64,000 nt of DNA from assembly GCF_044003965.1 (NCBI RefSeq), contig NZ_JBAWKC010000001.1, positions 558,001-622,000 of the forward strand. The letters are read 5' to 3'. The stretch is from Yeosuana aquiaggeris. GTDB taxonomy: Bacteria; Bacteroidota; Bacteroidia; Flavobacteriales; Flavobacteriaceae. Below are positions 16,452 to 26,055 of this stretch, piece by piece (position 1 is the first letter of the stretch; each line of letters opens with the position of its first letter). Made by a program: the position numbers and the translations under genes. The notes below the pieces were generated by a model. It saw only the letters and a program-made list of their open reading frames with translations, made no database searches and had not been told where the DNA came from.

Positions 16452-19420
16452 GCCGTAAGGTGTTTTATGGTATCACTATATCGTGGGTCTTCAACAACAG
16501 CTAATTTATACATGGTAATAACTTCAATAGTAATGCAGTCAAACTCTTCTAAAACTTTACCAGTAATACTATAAATGCCGTGCCCTCTAAAAGGGAATTT
16601 AGTAGCTATTGGTGGAAAATGAACGGTATCTATAAAATCACCATCACGGTCTAAAAAAGTTCCAAAATACATGTATTTTCCGTTTGAGGTAACCGTAGTT
16701 TTTGTAGTGACTAAATAGCCTTCAATAGTGATTATCTTATCTTTAAATTTCGCGAATTGTGCTGCTCTTAACGGATTTCTGACATGATTTTCTATTAAAT
16801 GAAAGGGGCTGCAGAGTGAGAACCCTAAAAGTTCTATCTCATCAAAGGCATGCTCTAAAGTGGTACTGGGTAATTCAGGCGTTTTATAATTGACGCGTTC
16901 CGTTTTAAACAAATCAGTGACGTGTTCTTGAATAACGGTCTTGCTGATTTTTAAATAGGCCTCCCAGAGTAATTCCCGTTTATTAACTTCTGTAAAACGG
17001 AATGCATTTATTTTTATCAGAATACTTATTTGTTCTATTGAAATGGGGACCCGGTCTATAAAATCGTCAAGACTTTTAAAAGGGCCATTTTTTTTGCGTT
17101 CCTGAAGTAAGCGCTTTACGGTTTTTGATTCAAAGGCATGTAGAAACATAAAGCCTAAATAAATAGTTTTTCCTTTAATAATAGTTTCATTAAAACTCTC
17201 ATTAACACAAGGTGCTTCAATAACACCACCATGCATTCGGGCTTCATGCACATAGAGTTCGGTTCTGTAAAACCCACCAAAATTATTGATAGTTGCTACC
17301 ATATATTCCAAAGGATAATAGGCTTTTAAAAACAGACTTTGATAACTTTCTACCGCGTAGGATGCCGAATGCCCTTTGGCAAAGGCATACCCGGCAAAAC
17401 TTTCTATTTGTCGCCAGATATCCTCGGTGAGTTCATAAGGTTTACCTTCTTTTTTACAATTATCAAAGAATTGCTGTTTTACTTTTAAAAACTCTTCACG
17501 AGACCTGAATTTTCCAGACATACCGCGTCGCAACATATCAGCTTCCCCTAAAGTTAAGCCACCAAAATAATGGGCGACTTTAATCACGTCTTCCTGATAT
17601 ACCATAACGCCATAGGTTTCGGGCATGATTTTAAGCAAAACAGGATGTGCCTCTTTGCGCCTTTCGGGATAACGATACCGCAAAATATACTCGCGCATCA
17701 TACCGCTTTTTGAAACACCGGGTCGAATGACAGAACTGGCAGCAACCAAGCCTAAATAGGTGTCTACCTGCAGTTTTTTCAGGAGCATACGCATAGCGGG
17801 AGATTCTACATAAAAACAGCCAATAGCTTTGGCGTGGCGTAACAGGTTTTTAATATTTTCATCTTGTTTAAAACGCTTAATATCATGAATGTCTATGGGG
17901 GCTTTTTCAGGATGATTGTATCTTATAATATTTACGGCCTCTTTAATTTTTCCTAACCCACGCTGACTTAAAATATCAAATTTGTAAAGGCCAATATCTT
18001 CTGCAACCACCATGTCAAATTGTGTGGTAGCAAATCCTTTTGGTGGCATAAAGGTAGCCGTGTAATAGTGAATGGGTTTTTCTGAAATAATAATACCACC
18101 AGCATGAATCCCTAAATAGTTAGGAAATCCCTGAATGTAGGTACTGTATTTAATAACCAGTTGTGATAAGGCATCCAGTTGGTTTATGTTATATTTTCCT
18201 CTGGTAAGTACATCCATTTCAGCTTTTGGTAAGCCAAAAACCTTCCCTAATTCCCTTACGGAAGCTCTAAATTTAAAGGTATTGTAAACCGCAATAAGCG
18301 CTGTATTTTTAAAACGACTAAAGATGAATTGCGTAATGTCGTCACGGTCTCTCCAGGAAAAATCAAGATCAAAATCGGGTGGATTTTTTCGGTATAGATT
18401 GATAAAGCGTTCAAAATATAAATCGAGTTCTACAGGGTCAACATCAGTGATGCGCAATAAATAAGCAATGATACTATTGGCGCCGCTACCACGACCCACA
18501 TAAAAATAACCTTTACTGCGGGCGTATTTTAAGATTTTCCAATTGATTAGAAAGTAGGATACAAAGCCTTTTTCTTTAATGATTTCCAGTTCTTTTTCAA
18601 TACGTTTAAAAATACGTTCTCCAGGTTTTTTATAGCGATAATGTAATCCTTGATAAGTCAGTCTTTTTAATAATTTAAAATCTAATAGCTCGTTGTTGGT
18701 GTATGACCGCTGGTTGTTTGGCACTTCTTGAGAAAAGTCGAAATTAATCGTACAATCTTCTAAAAGTGACGAGGTGTTTTCTAAAAGCTCTGGAAATTCT
18801 TGATAGCTATTGCACAACTCATTATAAGGTAATAATCTGTCCGTTGGGTCACCTTGCTCTGTTTTGGGTAGTTTGCTCAATAAGGTGTTGTTGTCAATAG
18901 CACGTAGTAATCGATGCGTATTAAAACCTTTTTTGTTTTCAAAGGAAACAGTTTGTAATACCACAAGTTTGCTTCTAAAAGCATTCCATTTTGAAAATTT
19001 AAGATGGTTAAGATCTTGGGGTTTAATACCTAAAAACTCATTGGTTTTTAAGGTATAGGTTTTGTTATGTATATAAGGATATACCACAAACGTATCTTCA
19101 AGTTGTGGTGCTTGCTCCGGAATTTCTAAGTCTGGATTATGTAAAAACGCAGACAGATACTGGTTAATATTATAAAAGCCATTGTTGTTTTTTGCTATCA
19201 GAATAAACTGCTGTTTGGCACGGTTTCTAAAGTCTATACCAAGTACTGGTTTAATTTTATAGTTGTTTGAAAGGCGGACAAAATCTAAACATGCCGAGGT
19301 GTTATTAATATCGGTCAATGCCAGTGTCTGGATGCCATTTTCTGAAGCAATGGCAAGCAATCGCTCTGGCTTTATAGTGCCATAGCGTAAGCTGTAATAT
19401 GAGTGACAATTGAGATACAT
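16448..19420 (-). CDS. Short DnaE-type DNA polymerase III alpha subunit (DnaE2/ImuC-like)
   Basis: 990 residues, clearly shorter than replicative DnaE (about 1160 or longer). The N-terminal PHP domain is recognisable (CHSYYSLRYGTIKPERLL) but its metal-binding signature is eroded: TDINN replaces the usual TDHG, so the PHP nuclease or pyrophosphatase site is probably dead. The polymerase active site is intact: PDFDLDF at 348-354 with D351 and D353, preceded by GRGSGANSIIAYLL. A helix-hairpin-helix region and an OB-fold near 870-960 close the protein. Position between a Y-family polymerase and a LexA-like gene fits an error-prone, damage-induced polymerase and not the main replicase. Confidence 0.87.
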   Translation of the reverse strand: MYLNCHSYYSLRYGTIKPERLLAIASENGIQTLALTDINNTSACLDFVRLSNNYKIKPVLGIDFRNRAKQQFILIAKNNNGFYNINQYLSAFLHNPDLEIPEQAPQLEDTFVVYPYIHNKTYTLKTNEFLGIKPQDLNHLKFSKWNAFRSKLVVLQTVSFENKKGFNTHRLLRAIDNNTLLSKLPKTEQGDPTDRLLPYNELCNSYQEFPELLENTSSLLEDCTINFDFSQEVPNNQRSYTNNELLDFKLLKRLTYQGLHYRYKKPGERIFKRIEKELEIIKEKGFVSYFLINWKILKYARSKGYFYVGRGSGANSIIAYLLRITDVDPVELDLYFERFINLYRKNPPDFDLDFSWRDRDDITQFIFSRFKNTALIAVYNTFKFRASVRELGKVFGLPKAEMDVLTRGKYNINQLDALSQLVIKYSTYIQGFPNYLGIHAGGIIISEKPIHYYTATFMPPKGFATTQFDMVVAEDIGLYKFDILSQRGLGKIKEAVNIIRYNHPEKAPIDIHDIKRFKQDENIKNLLRHAKAIGCFYVESPAMRMLLKKLQVDTYLGLVAASSVIRPGVSKSGMMREYILRYRYPERRKEAHPVLLKIMPETYGVMVYQEDVIKVAHYFGGLTLGEADMLRRGMSGKFRSREEFLKVKQQFFDNCKKEGKPYELTEDIWRQIESFAGYAFAKGHSASYAVESYQSLFLKAYYPLEYMVATINNFGGFYRTELYVHEARMHGGVIEAPCVNESFNETIIKGKTIYLGFMFLHAFESKTVKRLLQERKKNGPFKSLDDFIDRVPISIEQISILIKINAFRFTEVNKRELLWEAYLKISKTVIQEHVTDLFKTERVNYKTPELPSTTLEHAFDEIELLGFSLCSPFHLIENHVRNPLRAAQFAKFKDKIITIEGYLVTTKTTVTSNGKYMYFGTFLDRDGDFIDTVHFPPIATKFPFRGHGIYSITGKVLEEFDCITIEVITMYKLAVVEDPRYSDTIKHLTA

Positions 19421-19442
19421 AATTCTATATGGTAAAAATAAG

Positions 19443-19474
19443 CTACAATATGTAGTTATTGTTGCTTATATTTG
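19443..19474. promoter_or_regulatory. Shared promoter region with palindrome, likely repressor site
   Basis: Between the divergent starts at 19420 and 19507. CTACA-ATA-TGTAG (19443-19455) is a perfect short palindrome; a further half site TGTAG follows at 19473-19477 next to the plus-strand -7 box TATATTTG (19467-19474). A LexA-like protein bound here would control both directions. Confidence 0.5.
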
Positions 19475-19506
19475 TAGTAATTAATGTTAAAAAAAAAAGA
19501 AGTGTT

Positions 19507-20286
19507 ATGAAGCCTATTCAAATTAATATAAAACACCTGCGAATGCTTAAAAAGTTCTCTCAAGAGCGTTTTGCAGAGGAGCTACAATGGACGCGTTCTA
19601 TAGTAGGATCTTATGAAGAAGGACGCTCGGAGCCTCCAATAGACAGACTCATTGACCTGTCAAATTATTTTAATATCCCTATAGATATTCTGGTGAAGAA
19701 TGATTTAAGACTGGCAAAGAGCACCTCGTTTATTGATATTGGAAACAAGCGCGTGCTGTTTCCCATTACAGTTAATGAAAGCAATGAAGATCTTATAGAG
19801 ATTGTCCCGGCAAAAGCTTCAGCAGGGTATTTAGAAGGATATGCAGATCCTGAATATATAGAACAATTACAAAAGATAAAACTTCCTTTTTTGCCTACCG
19901 GAACACATCGTGCTTTTCCTATAAAAGGAGACTCTATGTTGCCTGTAAAGGATGGGTCATTTATAGTGGCTAAATTTGTTGAAGATCTTAATGATGTAAA
20001 AGACGGCAGAACCTATATTGTGCTCACCAAAGATGATGGCTTGGTTTACAAGCGGGTATATAATAAAATTAAGGAACATAATACCTTATTGTTAAGCAGT
20101 GATAATAAATTCTACAATCCATATGAAGTAGCTATAGAAAAGGTATTAGAATTATGGGAATTTACCTGTTGCATTAATACTCAGGAATATAACGAGGAGG
20201 AATTAAAACTCAGCAGTATTATGAATATGTTTCAAGAACTTAAAGTTGAGCTAAAGTCTATTAAAGAACTTGAGAACTATATATAG
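19507..20286 (+). CDS. LexA-like repressor with HTH and S24 self-cleavage domain
   Basis: 259 residues from the ATG at 19507. A longer frame is open to 19459, but that would put the -7 box TATATTTG inside the gene, so the shorter start is preferred. Residues 1-65 are a Cro/CI helix-turn-helix (FSQERFAEELQWTRSIVGSYE). The C-terminal part is a LexA/UmuD-type peptidase: cleavage site A106-G107 in AKASAGYLEG, nucleophile S143 in IKGDSMLP, general base K182 in GLVYKRVY. So it should cut itself in the presence of RecA filaments and free the neighbouring polymerase operon. Unlike classical LexA it has a phage-repressor-like HTH and a ~50-residue C-terminal helical tail. Confidence 0.85.
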   Translation: MKPIQINIKHLRMLKKFSQERFAEELQWTRSIVGSYEEGRSEPPIDRLIDLSNYFNIPIDILVKNDLRLAKSTSFIDIGNKRVLFPITVNESNEDLIEIVPAKASAGYLEGYADPEYIEQLQKIKLPFLPTGTHRAFPIKGDSMLPVKDGSFIVAKFVEDLNDVKDGRTYIVLTKDDGLVYKRVYNKIKEHNTLLLSSDNKFYNPYEVAIEKVLELWEFTCCINTQEYNEEELKLSSIMNMFQELKVELKSIKELENYI

Positions 20287-20442
20287 CAATGATTAAAATT
20301 ATGACTGAGCAATATAAAAGTGAAAAGGACATGAAATACAAATTAAACAATTAAATATAAAGTATTATATTCATATCGTTCTAACAATAAAGATTGGGAA
20401 ATTTTAAGTTGGAATATAAAAATAACTAACTAATTTTTATAC

Positions 20443-22254
20443 ATGGTTAACTTATCCACATTTGATATTGCATTAATTATCGTCTTTTTTGCAATCACCC
20501 TTTTTATAGGAATTTACGTTTCAAAACAATCAGGAAAAAGTTCTGTTGAGTATTTTTTGTCAGGAAGAAGTATGCCTTGGTGGTTATTAGGTGTATCAAT
20601 GGTTGCAACAACGTTTTCAACTGATACGCCTAACTTAGTGACAGATATAGTAAGAACTAATGGTGTTTCAGGAAATTGGGTTTGGTGGGCATTTTTAATT
20701 ACTGGATTATTAACGGTTTTTGTGTATGCAAAACTTTGGCGAAAATCTAATGTAAATACAGATATTGAGTTTTACGAATTACGATATGGAGGTGCTCCAG
20801 CTCGTTTTTTAAGAAGTTTTAGATCAATTTATTTGGGGATTATTTTTAATATTTTAGCAATGGCAGGAGTAACACTGGCAGCCATTAAGATAGGAAGTGT
20901 TATGTTAGGATTACAGCCATGGGAAACCGTTGTTTATGCAGGAGTCATCACAGTTACATTTAGTGCTTTAGGAGGATTTAAAGGAGTGGTTTATACAGAT
21001 TTCATCCTTTTTTTTACTGCAATGGCAGGAGCCTTAGGAGCTGCATATTATTTGGTTGGCTTACCTGAAATAGGGAGTTTAGAAGCGCTTCTTCAACATG
21101 AAAATGTAGTAGATAAATTAGATATTTTACCTGACTTCACTGATAAAGAAGCTTTAATAACTTTATTAATAATTCCATTGGCTGTACAATGGTGGAGTTC
21201 GTGGTATCCTGGAGCAGAGCCAGGAGGAGGAGGTTATATTGCACAACGTATGCTTGCTGCAAAAAACGAAAATCATGCTATTGGAGCAACTTTCTTTTTT
21301 AATATTATGCACTATGCTTTACGTCCTTGGCCCTGGATTATTGTTGCATTAGCATCTTTAGTAATATTTCCAGATTTGGCAAGTATACAGGAAGCATTCC
21401 CAAATGTAACACAAGATAAATTAGGACATGATTTAGCCTATTCTGCAATGCTTACTAAGCTTCCAAGTGGATTACTTGGCCTAGTATTAGCGTCCTTGGT
21501 TGCGGCTTATATGAGTACAATTTCAACTCATTTAAATTGGGGAGCATCTTATATAGTAAATGATTTTTATAAACAACAGATTAATAAAAATGCAACAGAT
21601 AAACAATTAGTAAGAGTTGGAAGGTTGTCTACAGTTATCTTAATGATTTGTAGCGCCTTATTTGCTATAGTACTTACAAATGCATTGCAACTTTTTGATA
21701 TTATATTAATGTTTGGTGCTGGTACTGGGCTCATTTTTATTTTAAGATGGTTTTGGTGGCGTATTAATGCATGGAGTGAAATTTCGGCAATGTTTGTTTC
21801 AGGAATTGTTTCAATGGTTTTAGCGTTTACACGTTTAGGTGATTATTTGTTTAGTGATAGTGGTTTAATGCCTTCCTACGCAAAATTTCCTATGATTGTT
21901 TTGTTAACCACAATTGTTTGGATTATGGTTACTTATTTAACAAAACCTGAAACCAATATGGTACTACAAAATTTTTATAAGAAAATTCAGCCAGGTGGAC
22001 CAGGATGGAGTAAAGTTGTTAATGAAGCCGAAAAAAATAACATTAAAATTGTAGATTCTAATGAAGGCTGGAGTGTTCCATCTGGAATTGTTGCTATGAT
22101 GATTGGCTGTATATTTATCTACAGTATCATGTTTGCAACAGGTAGCCTTCTTTATGGTGAATATTCTAGGGCGTTTATTTTATTGGGAGTAGTACTTGTT
22201 TCTGGATTTATTTTAATAAAGCTATGGAAAAAAATAAGGGCTAATGTTTTATAG
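20443..22254 (+). CDS. Sodium:solute symporter family transporter
   Basis: 603 residues with about 13-14 hydrophobic helices, the SSS family layout. Recognisable family features: FDIALIIVFFAITLFIGIYVSK (helix 1), EYFLSGRSMPWWLLGVSMVATTFSTDTPNL (helix 2 region involved in Na+ binding), and GLLGLVLASLVAAYMSTISTHLNWGASYIVNDFYK (helix 8-9, with the Ser/Thr pair of the Na2 site). The substrate is not predictable from this; family members carry sugars, amino acids, carboxylates or iodide. It stands alone; 156 bp before it hold only a 21-codon ORF of no weight (20289-20354). A strong hairpin follows at 22380. Confidence 0.85.
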   Translation: MVNLSTFDIALIIVFFAITLFIGIYVSKQSGKSSVEYFLSGRSMPWWLLGVSMVATTFSTDTPNLVTDIVRTNGVSGNWVWWAFLITGLLTVFVYAKLWRKSNVNTDIEFYELRYGGAPARFLRSFRSIYLGIIFNILAMAGVTLAAIKIGSVMLGLQPWETVVYAGVITVTFSALGGFKGVVYTDFILFFTAMAGALGAAYYLVGLPEIGSLEALLQHENVVDKLDILPDFTDKEALITLLIIPLAVQWWSSWYPGAEPGGGGYIAQRMLAAKNENHAIGATFFFNIMHYALRPWPWIIVALASLVIFPDLASIQEAFPNVTQDKLGHDLAYSAMLTKLPSGLLGLVLASLVAAYMSTISTHLNWGASYIVNDFYKQQINKNATDKQLVRVGRLSTVILMICSALFAIVLTNALQLFDIILMFGAGTGLIFILRWFWWRINAWSEISAMFVSGIVSMVLAFTRLGDYLFSDSGLMPSYAKFPMIVLLTTIVWIMVTYLTKPETNMVLQNFYKKIQPGGPGWSKVVNEAEKNNIKIVDSNEGWSVPSGIVAMMIGCIFIYSIMFATGSLLYGEYSRAFILLGVVLVSGFILIKLWKKIRANVL

Positions 22255-22379
22255 TTGAGCATCGTTTTATAAGTAAAAAAATGGCATCACTACTCTATGC
22301 TATTGTAGCCGTTGCTTTTTATTTATAGTTAAGTCATATTCTAAATAAAAATAGGATTTTCATAAAACTATAACATAAA

Positions 22380-22408
22380 AAAACGCGAAGCATGTGCTTC
22401 GCGTTTTT
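22380..22408. terminator. Bidirectional terminator between symporter and atpC
   Basis: Near-perfect hairpin AAAACGCGAAGCA / TGCTTCGCGTTTT with a 2-3 nt loop, A-rich before and T-rich after, so active for both convergent transcripts. Confidence 0.85.
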
Positions 22409-22426
22409 TTTATTTAGAGCTAAAGT

Positions 22427-22705
22427 TTAGTCTGCTAATACAATAACTTTATTATCTTTCATTTCAATAGTTCCGGAAGAAATTTTTAATAAAGTCGTGT
22501 TTTTTTCGCCTTTAATAAATTTATTTTGAACTTCTTCCTTTAATGATATATTTCCTGAAATTTTAACAAAACCTTCTTTTAATAAAGACACAATAGGCGC
22601 ATGGTCTTTAAGCATTTCAAAGCCTCCATTAACACCGGGAACAGTCACAGAATCTACTTCTCCGCTGAATAAGGTTGCCTCTGGTGATACAATTTCTAAA
22701 TACAT
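22427..22705 (-). CDS. atpC: ATP synthase F1 subunit epsilon
   Basis: 92 residues: the N-terminal beta-sandwich domain of epsilon only (YLEIVSPEATLFSGEVDSVTVPGVNGGFEMLKDHAPIVSLL), without the usual C-terminal two-helix domain of the ~135-residue proteins. This short form is common in Bacteroidota. Epsilon sits on the gamma stalk; lacking the helices it would not give the ATPase inhibition known from E. coli. It lies 20 bp behind atpD, in one operon. Confidence 0.92.
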   Translation of the reverse strand: MYLEIVSPEATLFSGEVDSVTVPGVNGGFEMLKDHAPIVSLLKEGFVKISGNISLKEEVQNKFIKGEKNTTLLKISSGTIEMKDNKVIVLAD

Positions 22706-22725
22706 ATTTTTTATTATTAATTGAA

Positions 22726-24234
22726 TTAAGCTTCAGCTAACATTTTTTCTCCAGCTTCAATAGCTTCTTCAATAGTTCCTTTAAGGTTAAATGCTGCTTC
22801 TGGTAAATGATCTAAAGTACCATCCATGATCATATTAAACCCTTTAATAGTTTCTTTAATATCAACTAATACGCCAGGGATACCTGTAAATTGTTCAGCA
22901 ACATGGAATGGTTGAGATAAGAAACGTTGTACACGTCTTGCTCTACCTACAGCCAATTTGTCTTCTTCTGATAATTCTTCCATACCAAGAATAGCAATAA
23001 TATCTTGCAGTTCTTTGTAACGTTGTAATAATTCTTTTACTCTTTGAGCACAAGCATAATGCTCATTTCCTAAAATATCAGCAGTTAAAATACGAGAGGT
23101 AGAATCTAATGGATCTACCGCAGGATAAATACCTAACTCGGCAATTTTTCTAGATAATACGGTTGTAGCATCTAAGTGGGCAAAGGTTGTTGCGGGTGCA
23201 GGATCTGTTAAGTCATCCGCAGGTACGTAAACCGCTTGAACCGAAGTAATAGAACCTCTTTTTGTTGAAGTAATACGCTCTTGCATAGCACCCATCTCTG
23301 TGGCTAATGTTGGTTGGTAACCTACGGCAGAAGGCATACGGCCTAATAATGCAGATACCTCAGAACCGGCTTGTGTAAAACGGAAGATATTATCAACGAA
23401 GAAAAGGACATCTTTTCCTTGTCCTTCTCCAGCACCATCACGAAAATATTCAGCAATAGTTAAACCTGATAAGGCCACACGCGCACGGGCTCCAGGAGGT
23501 TCGTTCATTTGTCCGAAAACAAACGTTGCTTTAGATTCTTTCATTCCGGCTTTATCAACTTTAGATAAATCCCATCCGCCTTCTTCCATAGAATGCATAA
23601 AGTCTTTACCGTATTTTATAATACCAGATTCAAGCATCTCTCTTAAAAGGTCATTTCCTTCACGAGTTCTTTCTCCAACTCCGGCAAATACTGAAAGACC
23701 ACCGTGACCTTTTGCGATATTGTTAATCAACTCCTGAATCAATACGGTTTTACCAACACCAGCACCACCAAATAAACCAATTTTACCACCTTTTGCATAA
23801 GGCTCAATAAGGTCTATTACTTTAATACCAGTAAATAAAACTTCAGTTGAGGTTGATAAATCTTCAAATTTAGGGGCTTGACGGTGAATAGGTAACCCAG
23901 CTTTTCCAGCTTTAGGTAAATTCCCTAGGCCATCAATAGCATCTCCAATCACATTAAATAAGCGTCCGTAAACATCTTCGCCAATTGGCATTTGAATAGG
24001 AGCTCCAGTTGCAGTGACCTCTGTACCTCTGCTTAAACCATCTGATGAATCCATTGCGATAGTACGAACCGTATCTTCACCAATATGAGATTGTACCTCT
24101 AATATTAATAAAGAGCCATCAGGTCTTTTAATTTCTAATGAATCATAAATTTTTGGAAGTTCTGAACCAGCTCCGAATTCAACATCGATAACCGGACCTA
24201 CGATCTGTGCAACCTTACCTGTAACTTTAGCCAT
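22726..24234 (-). CDS. atpD: ATP synthase F1 subunit beta
   Basis: 502 residues, catalytic subunit of F1. The Walker A motif GGAGVGKT (about residues 158-165), the GERTREGNDL stretch with the catalytic Glu, the DNIFRFTQAG Walker B region and the ALLGRMPSAVGYQPTL loop (equivalent of DELSEED-side contacts) are all present, and LSEEDK occurs near residue 410. Only atpD and atpC are here; the remaining subunit genes must be elsewhere, the usual arrangement in Bacteroidota. A -7 box lies at 24302-24295. Confidence 0.97.
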   Translation of the reverse strand: MAKVTGKVAQIVGPVIDVEFGAGSELPKIYDSLEIKRPDGSLLILEVQSHIGEDTVRTIAMDSSDGLSRGTEVTATGAPIQMPIGEDVYGRLFNVIGDAIDGLGNLPKAGKAGLPIHRQAPKFEDLSTSTEVLFTGIKVIDLIEPYAKGGKIGLFGGAGVGKTVLIQELINNIAKGHGGLSVFAGVGERTREGNDLLREMLESGIIKYGKDFMHSMEEGGWDLSKVDKAGMKESKATFVFGQMNEPPGARARVALSGLTIAEYFRDGAGEGQGKDVLFFVDNIFRFTQAGSEVSALLGRMPSAVGYQPTLATEMGAMQERITSTKRGSITSVQAVYVPADDLTDPAPATTFAHLDATTVLSRKIAELGIYPAVDPLDSTSRILTADILGNEHYACAQRVKELLQRYKELQDIIAILGMEELSEEDKLAVGRARRVQRFLSQPFHVAEQFTGIPGVLVDIKETIKGFNMIMDGTLDHLPEAAFNLKGTIEEAIEAGEKMLAEA

Positions 24235-24294
24235 TGCTTATATGTTTAATATTATGCGATTTAATTGTAAAAAAACGTGTTATGTTTTCGCGTG

Positions 24295-24302
24295 CAAAGA
24301 TA
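24295..24302 (-). promoter_or_regulatory. -7 promoter box of atpD-atpC
   Basis: Minus strand TATCTTTG, matching TAnnTTTG, about 60 nt before the atpD ATG. No clear TTG at -33. Confidence 0.45.
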
Positions 24303-24352
24303 GATGTTTTAATTTAAAATAAAAGTTGTTTTTTATGTTTTTTAGGCATAAA

Positions 24353-24379
24353 AAAACGCCCTCAGGTTGAAGGCGTTTT
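24353..24379 (-). terminator. Terminator after the GDSL lipoprotein gene
   Basis: Stem AACGCC-TC / GA-GGCGTT with a small mismatch, followed by seven T on the minus strand. It lies 23 bp past the stop at 24402 and ahead of the atpD promoter. Confidence 0.8.
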
Positions 24380-24401
24380 ATAATATTGTTTTAAATATAA
24401 A

Positions 24402-26045
24402 TTAAGGTAATAAAGGCGAATAGTTAGTTGGATAATCACCAGCATTAGCAAAATTTCCAGAGGCTTCAAAATTGGAACCATACGTGGCATCAATAGCTCT
24501 TAAAAATTCGTTGGCCATTAAAGCATAGCCTCTGGCCGTAAGGTGAATGCCATCTAAGCTCACTAAACCACCCATCACTAAGTTAGTTGTTAAAGTATAA
24601 TCTCCAGTTTTATACCCTGTGGTTGTTGCTTCCGTTAATATAGTATTTAAATCAACTAAAGCTAAACCTTTAGATGCAGCAACTGAAGAAATAGTGGCGT
24701 TATAAGAATCCGTGGCCGCTTTAATCTCTGCTTGTTCACTTGGGAGTAATACCCATTTATCGGCTAAAGGATTGGTGACACCTTCTACAGAAAACTGTCC
24801 TGCTAAATTAGCAGGAAGTCCTATACTTACTAAATACGCATAGGTAGTTGTGTTGACGGTACCAATAATTGAAGAGCTGGGTAATACCAATAAATCTGCG
24901 GCTGTTGCTTGTCTTGTTTGGCCATAAATAGTTCCTAATAAATTGGCTACTAAAGGAGCCGCTTCTGCGGGTAACCCAAAACTTTGTACAAAAGCGGGAA
25001 ACGTAGGACTCGCATTTAGAACACCTGCTATTTGCGCAGAAATGTTAGTTAAGGTTTCATCTTTTATGACTACGGCACTTGCTGCAGTCGTTGAAAACAC
25101 AATGGATCGTTCTGCTGCATTGGTAATAGCGCCTACTGATTGTAAATACGCATACACTTGATTTAACTGACCAAAAACACCATTAAGTGTTGGGATTAAG
25201 GGTCCAAAACTTGGATTTGCCGGGCTTAAAGGGGCATAAGGAACCGTTGTAAAATGTGGTAAATCTGTAATGTAAGGCACGTTGGTTACAACACCTTTAG
25301 CACCCCCAGATGTTAAAGTGGTCACTAAGGTACCGAAAGCAAAATCAAAAGTGGCTGTATCTGTGATTGGATTAGTCCCATCACCGCCAGTTGTTGCATA
25401 GCCTAAAACGTCATTACCTCCTATTTCTGATAAGCTAAAAAAGGTAGGGCTTTGTGCCATGGCTAATTCTAATATAGAAGCATCAGGAGTATTTCCTGTT
25501 AATCGAACGGCGTAAGGGTTTGCTGCTGCTGGAAAATTTTGAATATTTCCATAACCATTACCTAATAGATGAAAACTTTTGGCGCCAGGAACCCCTAAAT
25601 TATTAAAAGGACCAGTAGGATTATTAAGCGCAATGTCAGTACCAACGGTTACAGGGCCAATTAAAGATTCTAAAGATACTGGACCTGCTCCTCCAAAAAC
25701 TAATCGGGGATTTGCAATTCGTGTACCACCAACAGCTAATCCACCATAATTATCACTCATTAAAGGTTGTGTAAAGGTGCCTCCGCCCGCTTTTGCAAAT
25801 TCTTTAGCCATCATATTAGGAAAGGAATTTTGTTGACTAGCAATAAAAACGGCACCGTCGGTATACCCGGCTGTGAAAGAAGCTCCAACTGCAACATATT
25901 TAGAAAAATCGGCACTACCGGCAGTTAGTTCTGGTAAAACTTCAGTAGAAGTGTCAACATTATTATCAATTAAAACATCTTCAATGTCATTACATGCTGT
26001 GAATCCTAAAAGGATTATTAACAGCAATATATATTTTGTATTCAT
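24402..26045 (-). CDS. SGNH/GDSL-family outer-membrane lipoprotein
   Basis: 547 residues from the ATG at 26045; a longer frame to 26114 exists, but the inner start gives a clean lipoprotein signal (MNTKYILLLIILLGFTAC with C18) and sits 10 bp behind the receptor stop. The esterase blocks are visible: block I VAVGASFTAGY with S56, block III GGND at 209-212, and block V DGIHLT with D498 and H501. The enzyme is long for the family (547 against 200-400), with an insert of about 280 residues between blocks III and V. Together with the TonB receptor upstream it probably forms an outer-membrane unit that frees and takes up an ester-linked compound such as a lipid. Confidence 0.82.
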   Translation of the reverse strand: MNTKYILLLIILLGFTACNDIEDVLIDNNVDTSTEVLPELTAGSADFSKYVAVGASFTAGYTDGAVFIASQQNSFPNMMAKEFAKAGGGTFTQPLMSDNYGGLAVGGTRIANPRLVFGGAGPVSLESLIGPVTVGTDIALNNPTGPFNNLGVPGAKSFHLLGNGYGNIQNFPAAANPYAVRLTGNTPDASILELAMAQSPTFFSLSEIGGNDVLGYATTGGDGTNPITDTATFDFAFGTLVTTLTSGGAKGVVTNVPYITDLPHFTTVPYAPLSPANPSFGPLIPTLNGVFGQLNQVYAYLQSVGAITNAAERSIVFSTTAASAVVIKDETLTNISAQIAGVLNASPTFPAFVQSFGLPAEAAPLVANLLGTIYGQTRQATAADLLVLPSSSIIGTVNTTTYAYLVSIGLPANLAGQFSVEGVTNPLADKWVLLPSEQAEIKAATDSYNATISSVAASKGLALVDLNTILTEATTTGYKTGDYTLTTNLVMGGLVSLDGIHLTARGYALMANEFLRAIDATYGSNFEASGNFANAGDYPTNYSPLLP

Positions 26046-26055
26046 ATTAATTTTT

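Noticed and set aside
19459..19506. Longer N-terminus for the LexA-like protein
   Set aside because: It would place the -7 box within the gene and adds a hydrophobic stretch before the HTH that the family lacks.
20289..20354. 21-codon ORF between the LexA-like gene and the symporter
   Set aside because: No promoter, no conserved feature and ordinary AT-rich composition.
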